DNA from: Hymenoscyphus infarciens
Taxonomy: Eukaryota > Ascomycota > Leotiomycetes > Helotiales > Helotiaceae
Reading direction: 5' to 3'
Assembly: GCA_001414345.1 (NCBI GenBank)
Contig: LLCB01000470.1
Span: forward strand, 1-32,141
Length of the DNA: 32,141 bases
A program made the translations under genes and the position numbers. Under the pieces are notes generated by a model. That model saw only the letters and a list, made by a program, of their open reading frames with translations, made no database searches and was not told where the DNA came from. This document shows, in pieces, positions 21,306-32,141 of this stretch; within the stretch, counting starts at the first letter, position 1; each line of letters opens with the position of its first letter.

Positions 21306-21705
21306 AGAGCCTGTTTAGCTTATATATATCTAGGATATATACTACTAAAACTTAGAAGGTAATATATATATACTAGTATTTAGTATATATATTTAAAATT
21401 AATATAAATCCCTTATTTAACCTTATATATCTTAGTATATATAAATAAGATATATACTACTAAAAAAAGATTTAGATCTCTAGAGATATATCTCTCTAAA
21501 AGTTCGTATATATCTCTTTATATCTACTAGTTTTATAATACTAACTTAAATATAGACTAATATATATACTATTAGCTAAACGATTACTTAATATATTAAG
21601 AAATAAGTAATAATATATACTAACTTATATAAAGTTACTATTTAGAACATCTTCTTAAATATCTATATATATATTTAAATAATTTATATAAGCTAAATAG
21701 GCTCT
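21306..21705. mobile_element. 400-bp non-autonomous TIR element, hAT-like
   Basis: Terminal inverted repeats AGAGCCTGTTTAGCTTATAT (21306 on) and its reverse complement ending at 21705 match over 21 bp with one G/A mismatch, itself a RIP-type change. The flanking 8-mers AAGTACTA (21298-21305) and AAGCTCTA (21706-21713) agree at 6 of 8 positions, compatible with the 8-bp duplication of hAT elements. The interior is AT-rich with no open frame. Confidence 0.6.
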
Positions 21706-23910
21706 AAGCTCTAATATAAAAGAAAAGACTTAATTAGTCTTCTATTAATCTAAGTAGAAGTATTTATATATAGAAGATTAAAGATATAATAATAATAATA
21801 ACTGAGAACTATCTAATATAGCTAATACTAAAGTATTAAAGCTAAAAGCTAAATAGTATCTTTTATATATAAATACTAGATATTAATATCTTTAGTATCT
21901 TTAGTATATAAGTAGTAGAAACTTTAATAATTTAAATAGTAAGCTATTATAAAAAAGATACTATTTTATTTACTTTTATAATATTTTATAAAAGCTTAGT
22001 TTATTCTTATATATTATAAAAGCAGTATTAATAGTTAAAATAGATATATTATTAGAGTTTAAAACTAGATTAAATAATACTTTAACTAAAGCTAAACTAT
22101 CTAATTTAAAAATATAGTAGTATAAACTAGCTTAGTTATTTTATTAGTAGATTATTTAGTAGTTTAATATTACTCTTTATTTAGAGCTAAAATATTAAAT
22201 ACTATTTTAATCTCTTAAATATAATAGTAAGTTTTAAAGCTAGAATATACTCTTCTCTTATATAAAAAGGAACTATCTAAGTTTAACTTTACTTAAAAAG
22301 CAGTTTTCTAAGTTAAATAATACTATTTTATTACTTATATATTAATAATAAAAGATATTTATATATAATAGACTTCTTATAAATACTAATTATTTTTCTC
22401 TTTATAATTTAAAAAGCTTTTATTTAATATTAATTTTTAAAAAGAGAAAAAGAGTAAGATATTAATTTAAAAGCTTTTATAATACTAGTATCTTTTATTA
22501 ACTTCTCTAAATCCTATATAATAAGCTCTATATATAAAGAGAGTTATTAGAAGTTATAGAAGTTAAAATAAATAAAATATTATTAAAGGTACTATTCTTC
22601 TTTAAATATATTAGTATACTATTAGTAAAAAGATATATAAAAGTATATTTAATAGAATAATATATATAATTATATAAACTTAATACTAAAGTTAAAATTA
22701 AACTAGTTCTTTTTAAAATAACTCTAAGTAAAGTATATATATATATAATTTATAACTAAACCTTAAAGAATACTTTAGAAGTTATAACTTAGCTTATATA
22801 TATTAGAATACTAATATTAAACCCTAAGCTTTATTAAATATAATAATATAGACTTTTAGAAAATTAGTTTTAAAAGATATTACTTTTATTATTTATAATA
22901 AAATAATAGATTCTTAGTAGAACTATAATATTAAAGCTCTAATTAAGTTATATTATTATTAGTTATATAAAATATTTACTAATATAACTATATAATATTT
23001 AAGTCTTAAGAGCTATAGCCTAGCTTATATAAAGTAAAATACTTAGTTTAATTAGAATTATAATCCTAAAACGCTAATAAAGTTATAGTACTACTACTAG
23101 TTTAAAAATTACTTATTATTTATCTTTTAATATATAAAAGCTATTCTTAAAGTACTATTATTAATATATTTTAAATACTAATTAGATAATTTTATATCTT
23201 TCTATTAAGTCTTATAATATAATAGATTAGCCTAAAAAAACCTAGCTAAACTCTATCTAAACGTCGAAGGCTAAGTAACTCGCTTAGCTTATAATACTAT
23301 TACTTTTAATTTTATTCTATAGATTTAAATAATAGAAGTGCTTTCGTTTTATAGATAAGTAGGTTTAGCTAGCTTAGTAGGTTTATATTAGAATTATAGG
23401 TTAGTAGATATATAAAGAGCCTCTAAATCTACTATTAAGATACGTAACTAACCTACTATTTATAGTAGAATTAAGAGCTCTTTATTAGCTTATATTATAG
23501 GCGTAGAGAGAGCAGAGACAGCCTTAAAAAGCCTTTAAATTCGTAGTCTACTAGACTATTACACCTCTATTATACTAAAAACCTTATAAGCTTTATAATT
23601 ACTTATAAGAGTAGTAAAAAGTAATAGAATTAATTTAAGGTTTTTACCTCTTATAGCTCTAGTTTACTTTTATAATAATAATAATAATAAAGTAGACTAA
23701 TAGCTAGAATCTAGCTTAATTATTATAAGAGGAAATTAAGTTAATAGCTAGTCTTTAGATAAATAAGTAGTTAGGCTTACTTATTACTACCTTTTAGCTA
23801 TTTAAAATACCTAGCTATTTTACTAGTTATCTTAGCTTTTTATCTTAGAAATAGTATATATATAATATATATAAAAGCTATAAAAACATTAACTAGTATC
23901 TTTTAGAAAG

Positions 23911-24556
23911 TATTATAAAAAGTCTATTATATAAGATAGTAACTTAGTCTTACTTAGTAGTAGCGTAGTTATCTCTCTAGCTACTCTATTAGAGTTTAAA
24001 ACTAGATATATAATATATATATATATTAGATAATAACTTTAGTTAGTAGTTTTTAATATAATATAAGATAGTTACTTAGAAGTACTTTTAATATCTTTTT
24101 AGCTAGATTATTAAGCTTCTTAGTTAAATAAATAAGATACTCTAACTTTAAGTAGTATCTTATAAAAGCTATTATAAAGATTTTACTATATAAAAAAGTA
24201 ACTTAAGCTTAGCTAGCTTTAATAAAGTACTTTATATACTTAGTTTAATAGTCTTTAGAATTAGATATATACTATATTTACTATTTATAATCACTTTAAA
24301 TAAAACTTTTGAATAAAAGATATACTAGATAAAAGAGTTATTTAAGCTTAGTTAATAATAGTTCTCTCTCTAAGTAGCTTATTAAACTTTAAAGCTAGAT
24401 ATAACTAATAAATACTATATATATAAGCTATAATTTTTGAAGATCTTTTATAAAGTCTATTATATAGATTAGTTACTTAGATCTAATTACTAATACTTTA
24501 GTTATCTCTTTAACTAGTCTTTTAGAATCCTAAGCTAGAATAATAATATATATACT
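23911..24556. repeat. Degenerate direct repeats left of the copia element
   Basis: A motif like TATAAAAAGTCTATTATATA followed by AGTAACTTA recurs at about 23911-23950, 24162-24212 and 24448-24480, with weaker copies between, and again beyond the copia element at about 31256-31300. Spacing is irregular (about 125-250 bp). The copia element therefore seems to have inserted into an older repeat. Confidence 0.5.
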
Positions 24557-24561
24557 ATATA
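24557..24561. repeat. Target site duplication ATATA, left copy
   Basis: ATATA directly outside the left LTR, matching 30757-30761. Low-complexity surroundings weaken it, but the positions are exact. Confidence 0.65.
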
Positions 24562-24732
24562 TATTAGTATGACTTATAGTTATAAAAGCGATGTAGAAAG
24601 AGTTATATTATCGTTCGTATATACTGAGTAAAGCTAGCTATAATGCCTACTTAAGTAGCTCTTAAGCGAGAAGCACGTGTACCTACGTATACTAATCCAA
24701 GTCGCTATTTACCTCTTAAATATATACTAACA
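24562..24732 (-). repeat. 3' LTR of the copia element
   Basis: 171 bp, gap-free match to 30586-30756 including TATCGTTCGTATATACT and CTTAAGCGAGAAG. The outer (left) end keeps TpG sites (GTATGACTT, GCGATGTAG) that are mutated in the other copy. Confidence 0.88.
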
Positions 24733-25259
24733 CTAGTACTTCTTTAAAACAACAGAAGTTACTTAAAATTATTAAAAATTATATATCTAATCTAGCTAAT
24801 TAGAGCCCTCTATTCCCTATCCTCGACTAATAAAGAGGCTCTATTTCTATTCTCTATTATCTCTTATTCCGTTCCACCTATTCTATAAGCTTAATATCTA
24901 GCTTATTTAAATTAATCAGCTTTTATAAGGCATTATAGTAACTCTTTTTAGTTATAGTATTAGTAAGGTTACTCTTACTATCGATCTATTTAATCTTATT
25001 AATTTCTCTTAACTTATATACCTCTTATAAGTATATAATATTAATTATTAGTCACTTCTCTTTTATTATATCTAATTTAGCTATATATTCATAGATAGAC
25101 TTTAAATTAGTATATACTATAAGTAGAACCTTAAATCCTAGAATACTTTCAAGAGTAGATTTAATTAAGGCTATAATAATAAATCTAAAGCTTATTATAT
25201 ATAATTCTAATACTAAAACACTATAAATAACTCTCTTATACTTAGTAGAAGACTAATAT

Positions 25260-25540
25260 AAAATATTAGTATTATTATCCTTATCTATAAGTATAATAAT
25301 ATAGCTGATTTATAATAATAAGTCTTTATTATTAGTAAATAATCTATTAGTAAAAACGTATAACTTTAAGAAAGATTTATCTAATTTAACAAATTTAAGT
25401 CCTCTTAAGAGATTATTAATTTATTATTAAATTCGCTTATTAAGAAATAAAATATTATTATCTTAAAGATTAATAGTTTAGGTAGTATATAATAAGTTAA
25501 AAGTAGCTTTAGGTTAGGATACTATAGCTAAGTATACTCT
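25260..25540 (-). pseudogene. Copia RNase H remnant
   Basis: On the minus strand the degraded protein reads YLAIVS-PKATFNLL, then RGLKFVKLDKSFLKLYVFTN (about 25410-25350) and SYIIILIDKDNNTNIL. This matches the copia RNase H layout in which LYVFTDASFA begins the catalytic region; the Asp is lost to Asn by a RIP transition. It is in the same minus frame as the integrase remnant 2.2 kb away, so few if any indels separate them. The RT should lie at about 25600-27200; I did not resolve its motifs individually. Confidence 0.82.
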
Positions 25541-27229
25541 TCTAGTATATTATATAATATATTAATCTTTAGTATCTATTATATATAATATCTCTTTTAT
25601 ATTAGATATCTTAGATAAGGCCTTTTATATTAAATCTAAGTGTTTTATATAATTCTAAGTAAGAGATATAAAGCTGTTATAATACTTAATAATTAGCCCT
25701 TTATTAAATTTAATTAGATAGTTAATAGTAAGCTCTTCTCTCTTCTTAGATATAAATCTAGCTTTATTAATAGTAAGCTCTTCTTTGTTAGTAAAAGTAT
25801 TCTTAGTAAGTATAAGAGTATTATTAGTTTAAAGGCTTACTATACTAAAAGAGGTATTTAACTTTACTTACTTATTATATTAGTATAACTTAGTATATAA
25901 AAGATAAAGGTCGAATATTAACTATTCTATTATAAGCCTTATAATATAGTGTTTATAGTATATTATAAACTAGTAATTACTAGCTTCTAGAATACTATAT
26001 AGTAGTCTAATTATCTTAAAGAATATATCTTTTTATTAAGGATAACTTTTAAGAGAGTATATAAAGAATTTTTAATTTAAGTTAGTTAACGATTATATAT
26101 ATACTTATATAATATCTTAAATAAATACTTATAAGCTTAGAAGTATTATAATAAGTATAAGAATTATTCTCTAGTTTACTCTTTAAATAGTAGGTGCTTA
26201 GGTAAGTACTAGTAACTTTCTAATATTATTATATACTTAGATAACTAATCTTAACTTTATAAAAGTAAGTACTATACTCTTAAATTTAATATTATCTATA
26301 AAGTGTAATTTAAATATTCTAGTATTAAGAGATAACCCTTTCTAAGTAATAATCTTAAAAACACTTTAATTAGTTAATCTATTAATCTTCTTTTATTATA
26401 ATTTAATATATACTATACTATTATTAGCTATAAATACTTTAATATTATAAGGTTTACTTAAATTAGTAAGAAAAGTTCTAATATCTTTAAGAGTAATATA
26501 GTTAAAATTGTTTATAAAAGTATTTAACTATTAGAATAATACTTTAAAAGACCTATTTAGAGGCCTTAGATACTTTTAGAGCTGTCTATGTCTATGCTTT
26601 TAGAGAGGTTCTAGTATAGTTTTTAGAATATTAGTGTTTTAATAGATTTATAACTATCGAAGTTGATATTAGAGAGAAGGTGAATGTTATTTAATATCTT
26701 ACTTACTCTATTACTTAAAAGTCTCCTCTTTTTTATAGGGTTATAGTGTCGTTTTAGATAGTACTATACTAGAAACTTCCTTAGTTATTAGTGTTATTCT
26801 AGAAGTTTTAGAAGTTTTAATAAAGTATAGCTTTATAACTATAGATTAAAACTTTATAGAACTACTTAATAGTACTATAATATAGTTCTTATTCTTAATT
26901 TCTTAAAGAATAAAAGGTCTTATCTAAGACTTTATATACTTCCTTTATACTAAAACGTCTAAATTTAAGAGTAAGTTCTTAACTTAGTTAATTAGTCTAT
27001 TTTATATATTAAGAGCTTTTTTAACTTAATAAGATATAATCTACTTTTATATCTCTTAAATAGCCTTTTTATAGGTCTTAGATCTTATAGAAATCGGTTA
27101 TAAAGATGTGTTAGTTATAGTTATTTAAGTATAGGCTCTATATACTAATAGAGTAGAGACTAGTCTATTTAGGCCTACTATATCGTTGATTACTTTAAAG
27201 GCTATTTAAAGTATTAAACTTTATAAGAG

Positions 27230-27600
27230 ATAGAGCTTTTATTTATATATAATATTATATATTTATTAAATTAGTCTATAGTAATATTCTACTATACTAA
27301 TTAAATTATATATTTTAACTAGTATAGTTTTTACTATAGTACCTATTCTAGTAGCAGAGTATATAAAGTCTTTTCTAATAAAGTTTATTCTAGTATTTAT
27401 AATAATATAATTAGAGAGTCTAAGATATATATTAATCTAATATCTTTAAAAGACCTCTTATATAGTTATTACTTTTATATCTAATAAAAAGTTACCTACT
27501 TAATACCTTATTACTTCGTCTATATAGTATAAGACTACTTACTTATTAAAGAAGAAAGTATTAATTAAAATACTATAATTAAATTTAAAGTTATTATAAA
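27230..27600 (-). pseudogene. Copia integrase core remnant
   Basis: Minus-strand reading gives FKFTFYNNFKFNYSILINT, then VLYYIDEVIRY, NYIIINTRINFI (the DAGTNF region) and TIVKTILVKIYNLISIVEYYY (VEAHNSIGLVERYH region). This is the D,D,E integrase core of a fungal Ty1/copia element with His, Ala, Gly and Asp codons altered by C-to-T/G-to-A change and several in-frame stops. Non-functional. Confidence 0.87.
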
Positions 27601-29588
27601 AAGTAAACTTAAATTAGCTAGGTAAACTTCTATACTTTTAATAATATTCATAAAATTTAGTAAGATATTAAAAGATACCTTAGTTAATATAATACCTAGC
27701 TCTTTCTAATATACGTTATAATCTTAGTACTAATAGGTAGCTAAATCATCTATAAAGTTATTAAATATTAATATCTATAAGAAATATTAAGTACTCTTAT
27801 ATAAAGTTATATATAGCTTTATCCTAGAATAGAAAAGGATATCTAAATCGTTATATAATAGAGAACCTCTTAAATTCTATCTCTTTCTTATTCTCTTAGA
27901 TAAATACGTTTTAAAGATTATTTAAAGTAATATTTAAGTTATTTATATTATTAATATAAAAGATAAAAGAGGTATTAAATTATACTATATAGAATTTAGC
28001 TCTTCTAATTAGTATATCAACTATTATTAATCTTAAAAATAAAATATATCTCTTACTAAACTAGATATTAAATTAACTCTTTATACCTTCGTTAATTAGA
28101 ACGCTTTTAATAAATCTAATATATAGAAGATATTAGTTATATCTTATACTTAACTTTTAAGCTACTTTAGTATTAATTATTATACTAAAGAAGTTCTTTT
28201 TTATATATCTTCTAACTATTATTATAAACACTTCCTTTATAAATTTATATATAATATTAAAAGTATTATTTAGGTTTTATAAGATATATCTATTAATAGT
28301 ATGTTTTTATATTAAACTTATTAAATTTATAATAAGTTATTTAGTATTTAAATCGTTAATAAATCCTATAGAAGTAATATTATAATAGATAACTTCGTTA
28401 TCTAAGCTAGTATCTAATAAGTAACTATCTTCTTTTAATAAAGTAATAGCTTAAAGTATCTCTAATATTTCCTCCTCCTAGGTAATCTAAATATATACTA
28501 TATTTATATTATATACCTTTCTAGTATACTTATCTTACTTACCTTTAAAGTATCTAGAATTTATATTAGTCTATTTAGTAAAGTAATAGTCCTACTCTTC
28601 TTAACTATAATCTTAAGATAAATAGTCGTCCTTTCTATATATATAACATATCCTCTTCTTCTTATATTAATCTAAATTACTAAATTTATTTATACTATAT
28701 TATCTACTCTTATAAAAGTATCTTTTAGTTATTATAGTTTTATTTATAACTATCTCTAGGTAGACTTTTATATAAGATCGGATTAAACTTTATAAGAGAG
28801 TAATAGTATTAGAAATTAAAGAGTCTTAGAGTAAAGTTAATATTATAATAGTATAATCTAAGACCTTTTTATATACTAAAATTAGCTTATTTAAAAATTA
28901 ACTATTAGTATAAAAGTCTATAAAAAAGAAAATCTTAGTAAATTAAGTCTTAATAATATATTCTTAAAAGAGCTTAATATTAATACTCTAGTTACTTATA
29001 TTATCTCTTATAAATTAATATTATTCTAGTTAAATAATTAGCCTCTTTTATAAAGTTTATCTTTAAAATATTATTATATAGATATAGATAAAACTTTAAA
29101 AGATTAATTATTATTTTTATTAAAAAGTATAATATAAAAGTAATTTAAAGTATTACCTTTTAATATAGTAGAGAAGATAAGAGAGTAAATCGCTAGTAAT
29201 ACTCTACTTCTCTTATATATATCTTTAAATATTATAACTTTAATTATAAAATTATCTTCTTTTCTACTATACTTTTAATCGTTCTTATATACTTTTATAA
29301 GAGTGCCTAATATATAAGAGTAGTCTTAACCCTTTTAAGAATTTCATAAAGTTAACTCTAGTTCAAAATATACTATATTTATTTATACTAGTAGTCTTCT
29401 ACTAAGATTATCCTATCACCGATTATATTCTAGATACTTAAAGGTATTATCGAAATCGTCGCTACTAGTATTTTCACTAAATTAATAAGATATAAAGAAG
29501 GAGGTCTAGTCGTCTTTTAGTAGACTTAAAAGTTAGATTAGAGGTTATACTAGATCACTTAAGTCTTTTCTTTTAGTTAGTAGAATAG

Positions 29589-29765
29589 AAGTTATTAAAG
29601 GTATTAGTTATTATATTAGTTATTATATTAGTTATTATTATTATTATTATATAATAGATACTTATAAAGCTTCGTCTCTAGCCTTCGTCTTAGATCAAGT
29701 GTTTTAAGTAATATTTTCAGCTAGAGGTTACTATTATTATTATAGTTATTATTATTATAGCTTTT
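29589..29765. repeat. TTA/ATT trinucleotide microsatellites in copia 5' region
   Basis: Runs such as TTATTATTATTATTATTATA (about 29635-29652) and TTATTATTATTATAG (about 29745-29760), with a TTAGTTATTATA unit repeated before the first. On the coding strand these fall in the gag-side part of the copia element; just beyond (about 29472, minus) degraded protein NTSSDDFDNTFKYLE can be read. Confidence 0.7.
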
Positions 29766-30585
29766 ATTATCTTTCAACGTGTTCTACTATATATTTATAA
29801 CAGGATTTAAAGACTCTACTACTAGTTTCTCCTTCTAATACTATAGCTTTTAATTCTTCGTCTAACTACTTAGTTTAGTTAACCTTAGTAGTAGTATTAT
29901 ATAATACCTAAGATATAAGCATTTTATACCTATCTATCTTAACCTATACACCTCTTCTACAAAGCGTCTATTATAACTTAGTATTCGTAGATCAGTAGAT
30001 CTTAGCGAATTTATCTTAATTCTATTCTTTAAAGTCTACTTAAAATTCGTCCTAAAAAAGAAGGTCTTTATTCTCTTCTTTAGTATACTCTTCTTCTTAT
30101 TTAGTAGTAAAAATCGTCTCTTCTATATATATTAACTTTAGCTTTAGTACTAGCTTTAGAGCTTATTTTAATATTAAAGTTAAAGCTTCTAAAGTCGTTA
30201 GAATCAATATTAGTATATCTATTATATTATAGATATTATAAATGTTATAAATATTATAAATATTATAGATATTATAGATAAATTTAAATATTATTAAAAG
30301 TCCGTTTATTCTTTACTTAGTAGGTAAAAGAGATATTAGGTTTTAGGTAAATAGATATCTTAGAAAGTATAAATTATCTTAAAAGATAATAGAAGGTTAG
30401 TATTAGTAATTAGTACTTCCTATATTAAGAAGTGTTTACTATTTATTATAAATTTAAATAGTAGAAGGAACTATAATCTATAAAGAGGAGTCTACTAGTA
30501 ATATCGAGTTTACTTTTATATAAGTATACCTATAGTAGAAATATATAAAGTAACTGAGTATCTAATCTATATGTCTACTAATTAG

Positions 30586-30756
30586 TATTAGTATAACTTA
30601 TAGTTATAAAAGCAATATAAAAAGAGTTATATTATCGTTCGTATATACTAAGTAAAGCTAGCTACGATGCCTACTTAAGTAGCTCTTAAGCGAGAAGTAC
30701 GTATACCTACGTATACTAATCCGAGTCGCTATTTACCTCTTGAATATATACCGACA
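30586..30756 (-). repeat. 5' LTR of the copia element
   Basis: 171 bp. On the minus strand it starts TGTCGGTATATATTCAAGAG. This outer end keeps sites (CCGACA, CTTGAA on plus) that are mutated in the 24562-24732 copy. Confidence 0.88.
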
Positions 30757-30761
30757 ATATA
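30757..30761. repeat. Target site duplication ATATA, right copy
   Basis: ATATA directly after the LTR terminus CCGACA; matches 24557-24561. Confidence 0.65.
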
Positions 30762-32141
30762 AGAAACTTATAATAACTTAAGCTAAAGCTTTCTATAATA
30801 TGTTTTATTTATTAATTCTTTCTTAATATATATACTACTAATATTAAATAAAATATAATACTTAGCTAGTATATATTATAGTATATACTTCTACTTATAT
30901 TTCTTTTAAATATATATATAAAGATATATACTACTTTAATTTCTTAATCTTTAAATCTTATCTAAATATATATATATTATTAAATCTCTAATACTATTAA
31001 TACTAGATACTCTACTTCTTTAATATATATTCTATTATATAATAAGCTAGATTAGAATTAAGAAAACTTTATAACTTAACTAGAAATATTTAACTATCTT
31101 TTAAGTTAGTACTTTTATATAAATCTTATATATTTATAATATATTATATATATATTAAATAGACTTTTTAGAAGTTTATTATATAAAGTTATTATTTAAG
31201 TTTATTAAATATATAGCTTAAAGCTATAATTACTTTAGCTAGTTTCTTATAAAAGCTATTATAAAAAGTCTACTATATAAAATAGTAACTTAAGCTTAGT
31301 TAGATTTTATCTAATACTTTATCTACTTTATTTATTAAGCTTTAAAGTTAGATATATACTATATATACTATTCTTAAAAGCTAGAGTAACTTATTTTTAT
31401 AAATTTAAGACTAGTAATCTATATATATAATAATACTAGAAAGTTCTTAATACTTACTTAAGTTTATACTATTTAAAGAATAAGCTAAAGATAAAAATAC
31501 TTCTAGATTCATAACTATTAAATTGAAATCTTATCTAAGTATTTATATAGTTATTAATTAAATTAAAATTAAAATTCTTTATATAACTCTTAAAGTAGTA
31601 CGTTTAATAAAAAGACATATTTTTTAGTATAGTTAAGCTATTATATAGTACTCTAGAAGCTAGTAACTATTAGTTTATAATATACTAGTTAATATTAAAC
31701 TTCTCTCTTTTATATACTAAATTATTCTAATATAATAAATAAGTATAATTTAATATCTCTTTTAATATAATAGACTTTTAAACTAATAATACTTTTATAC
31801 TTCTTAATAATACTTTTACTAATAAAGAAAAAGATACTATTAATAAAACTAGATTTATATTTAAAGAAAGAGAAAAGCTTATTATTAATTATTTAAATAA
31901 ATTTAATTAAAAGGTAATTACTAAGTATTATATAAAATACCTAAGTTTAATATAATATATATAAGTTAAAAGATCTAATATAAAAGATAATTTATATATA
32001 GTATATATTAAGAATAGATATTCTATATAATATATCTAAGAAATATACTTAGCTATATTATATAATATATACTAACTTTATGTAAAACCTTTTTAGAGAT
32101 ATCTTTAACACTCTCTTAGCTTTATTTCTGAACAGTTTAGT
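30762..32141. repeat. RIP-mutated repeat DNA, right edge
   Basis: 1.4 kb of TA-rich DNA with no readable product. It contains at about 31256-31390 another copy of the repeat seen at 23911-24480, and otherwise nothing identifiable. The last 25 bases (TTTATTTCTGAACAGTTTAG) keep TpG/CpA and may begin a less mutated segment outside the window. Confidence 0.6.

Larger units (their letters stand above)
19885..24556. repeat. RIP-mutated repeat DNA, mostly unidentifiable
   Basis: 4.7 kb of TA-rich sequence with almost no CpA or TpG and stops in every frame. No retrotransposon domain could be read in the stretches I tried. It contains a hexamer run (20408-20443), a TIR element (21306-21705) and diverged internal repeats, for example 20700-20915 versus 22600-22790, sharing TAATAGAATAATATA and TAAAGAATACTTTAGAAGT. 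A more complex stretch at about 23240-23560 retains CpG-containing sequence but shows no readable product. Confidence 0.7.
24562..30756 (-). mobile_element. RIP-inactivated Ty1/copia LTR retrotransposon
   Basis: A complete 6.2-kb element bounded by 171-bp direct LTRs (24562-24732 and 30586-30756) with a 5-bp ATATA duplication. Coding remnants are on the minus strand. Integrase (about 27600-27230) lies upstream of RNase H (about 25540-25260) in the direction of transcription, the order diagnostic of Ty1/copia (IN before RT). Almost all CpA/TpG sites are converted and all frames are stopped. Confidence 0.9.

Noticed and set aside
19885..24556. Helitron or DNA transposon coding remnants
   Set aside because: I could not read any transposase or helicase motif through the mutations, so only the TIR element and repeats are listed.

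Overview
The window looks like nuclear DNA of a filamentous ascomycete (Pezizomycotina; a Leotiomycete is my guess, not shown). The evidence is many short introns (mostly 47-74 bp) with CTAAC/ACTAAC-type branch sites, fungal secreted carbohydrate-active enzymes, a fungal-length RIC8, and two blocks of extremely AT-rich DNA in which CpA/TpG have almost vanished while CpG and CpT remain, the mark of repeat-induced point mutation (RIP).

Layout. 1-6316 is an AT-rich block: a tandem array of about 104-bp palindrome-bearing units, interrupted by a RIP-destroyed Ty3/gypsy chromovirus (128-5927, 191-bp LTRs, AAAAG target duplication). 6330-6581 is a foldback, MITE-like element at the edge of the gene island. 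About 6600-19200 is a gene island of normal composition. Both ends of the island are abrupt. About 19830-32141 is a second RIP-mutated block, containing a complete but dead Ty1/copia element on the minus strand (24562-30756, 171-bp LTRs, ATATA target duplication), a 400-bp TIR element (21306-21705) and diffuse diverged repeats.

The island carries, in order: a secreted GH78 alpha-L-rhamnosidase-like enzyme (+, 8100-10566, 4 exons); a secreted CE5 acetylxylan esterase/cutinase-family enzyme (-, 10797-11751, 4 exons); a short-chain dehydrogenase/reductase (+, 13761-14860, 4 exons); a PQ-loop seven-helix membrane protein (-, 14946-15923, 4 exons); the G-alpha exchange factor/chaperone RIC8 (+, 16355-18007, 5 exons, one a GC-AG intron); a weak two-exon orphan candidate (+, 18321-18897); and an acidic gene fragment (-, 19403-19819) at the RIP boundary. 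The exon models join in frame and give 738, 241, 306, 274 and 480 residues for the five confident genes.

The genes do not form one pathway. The rhamnosidase and the esterase are convergent and both fit removal of side groups from plant cell-wall polysaccharides. The SDR and PQ-loop genes converge with 85 bp between stops. The PQ-loop and RIC8 genes diverge from a 431-bp shared promoter region. I found no CRISPR array, tRNA, rRNA or secondary-metabolite core enzyme. The most unusual structure is the palindromic tandem array and its apparent relation, through shared TTTTAGTCT ends, to the neighbouring foldback element.
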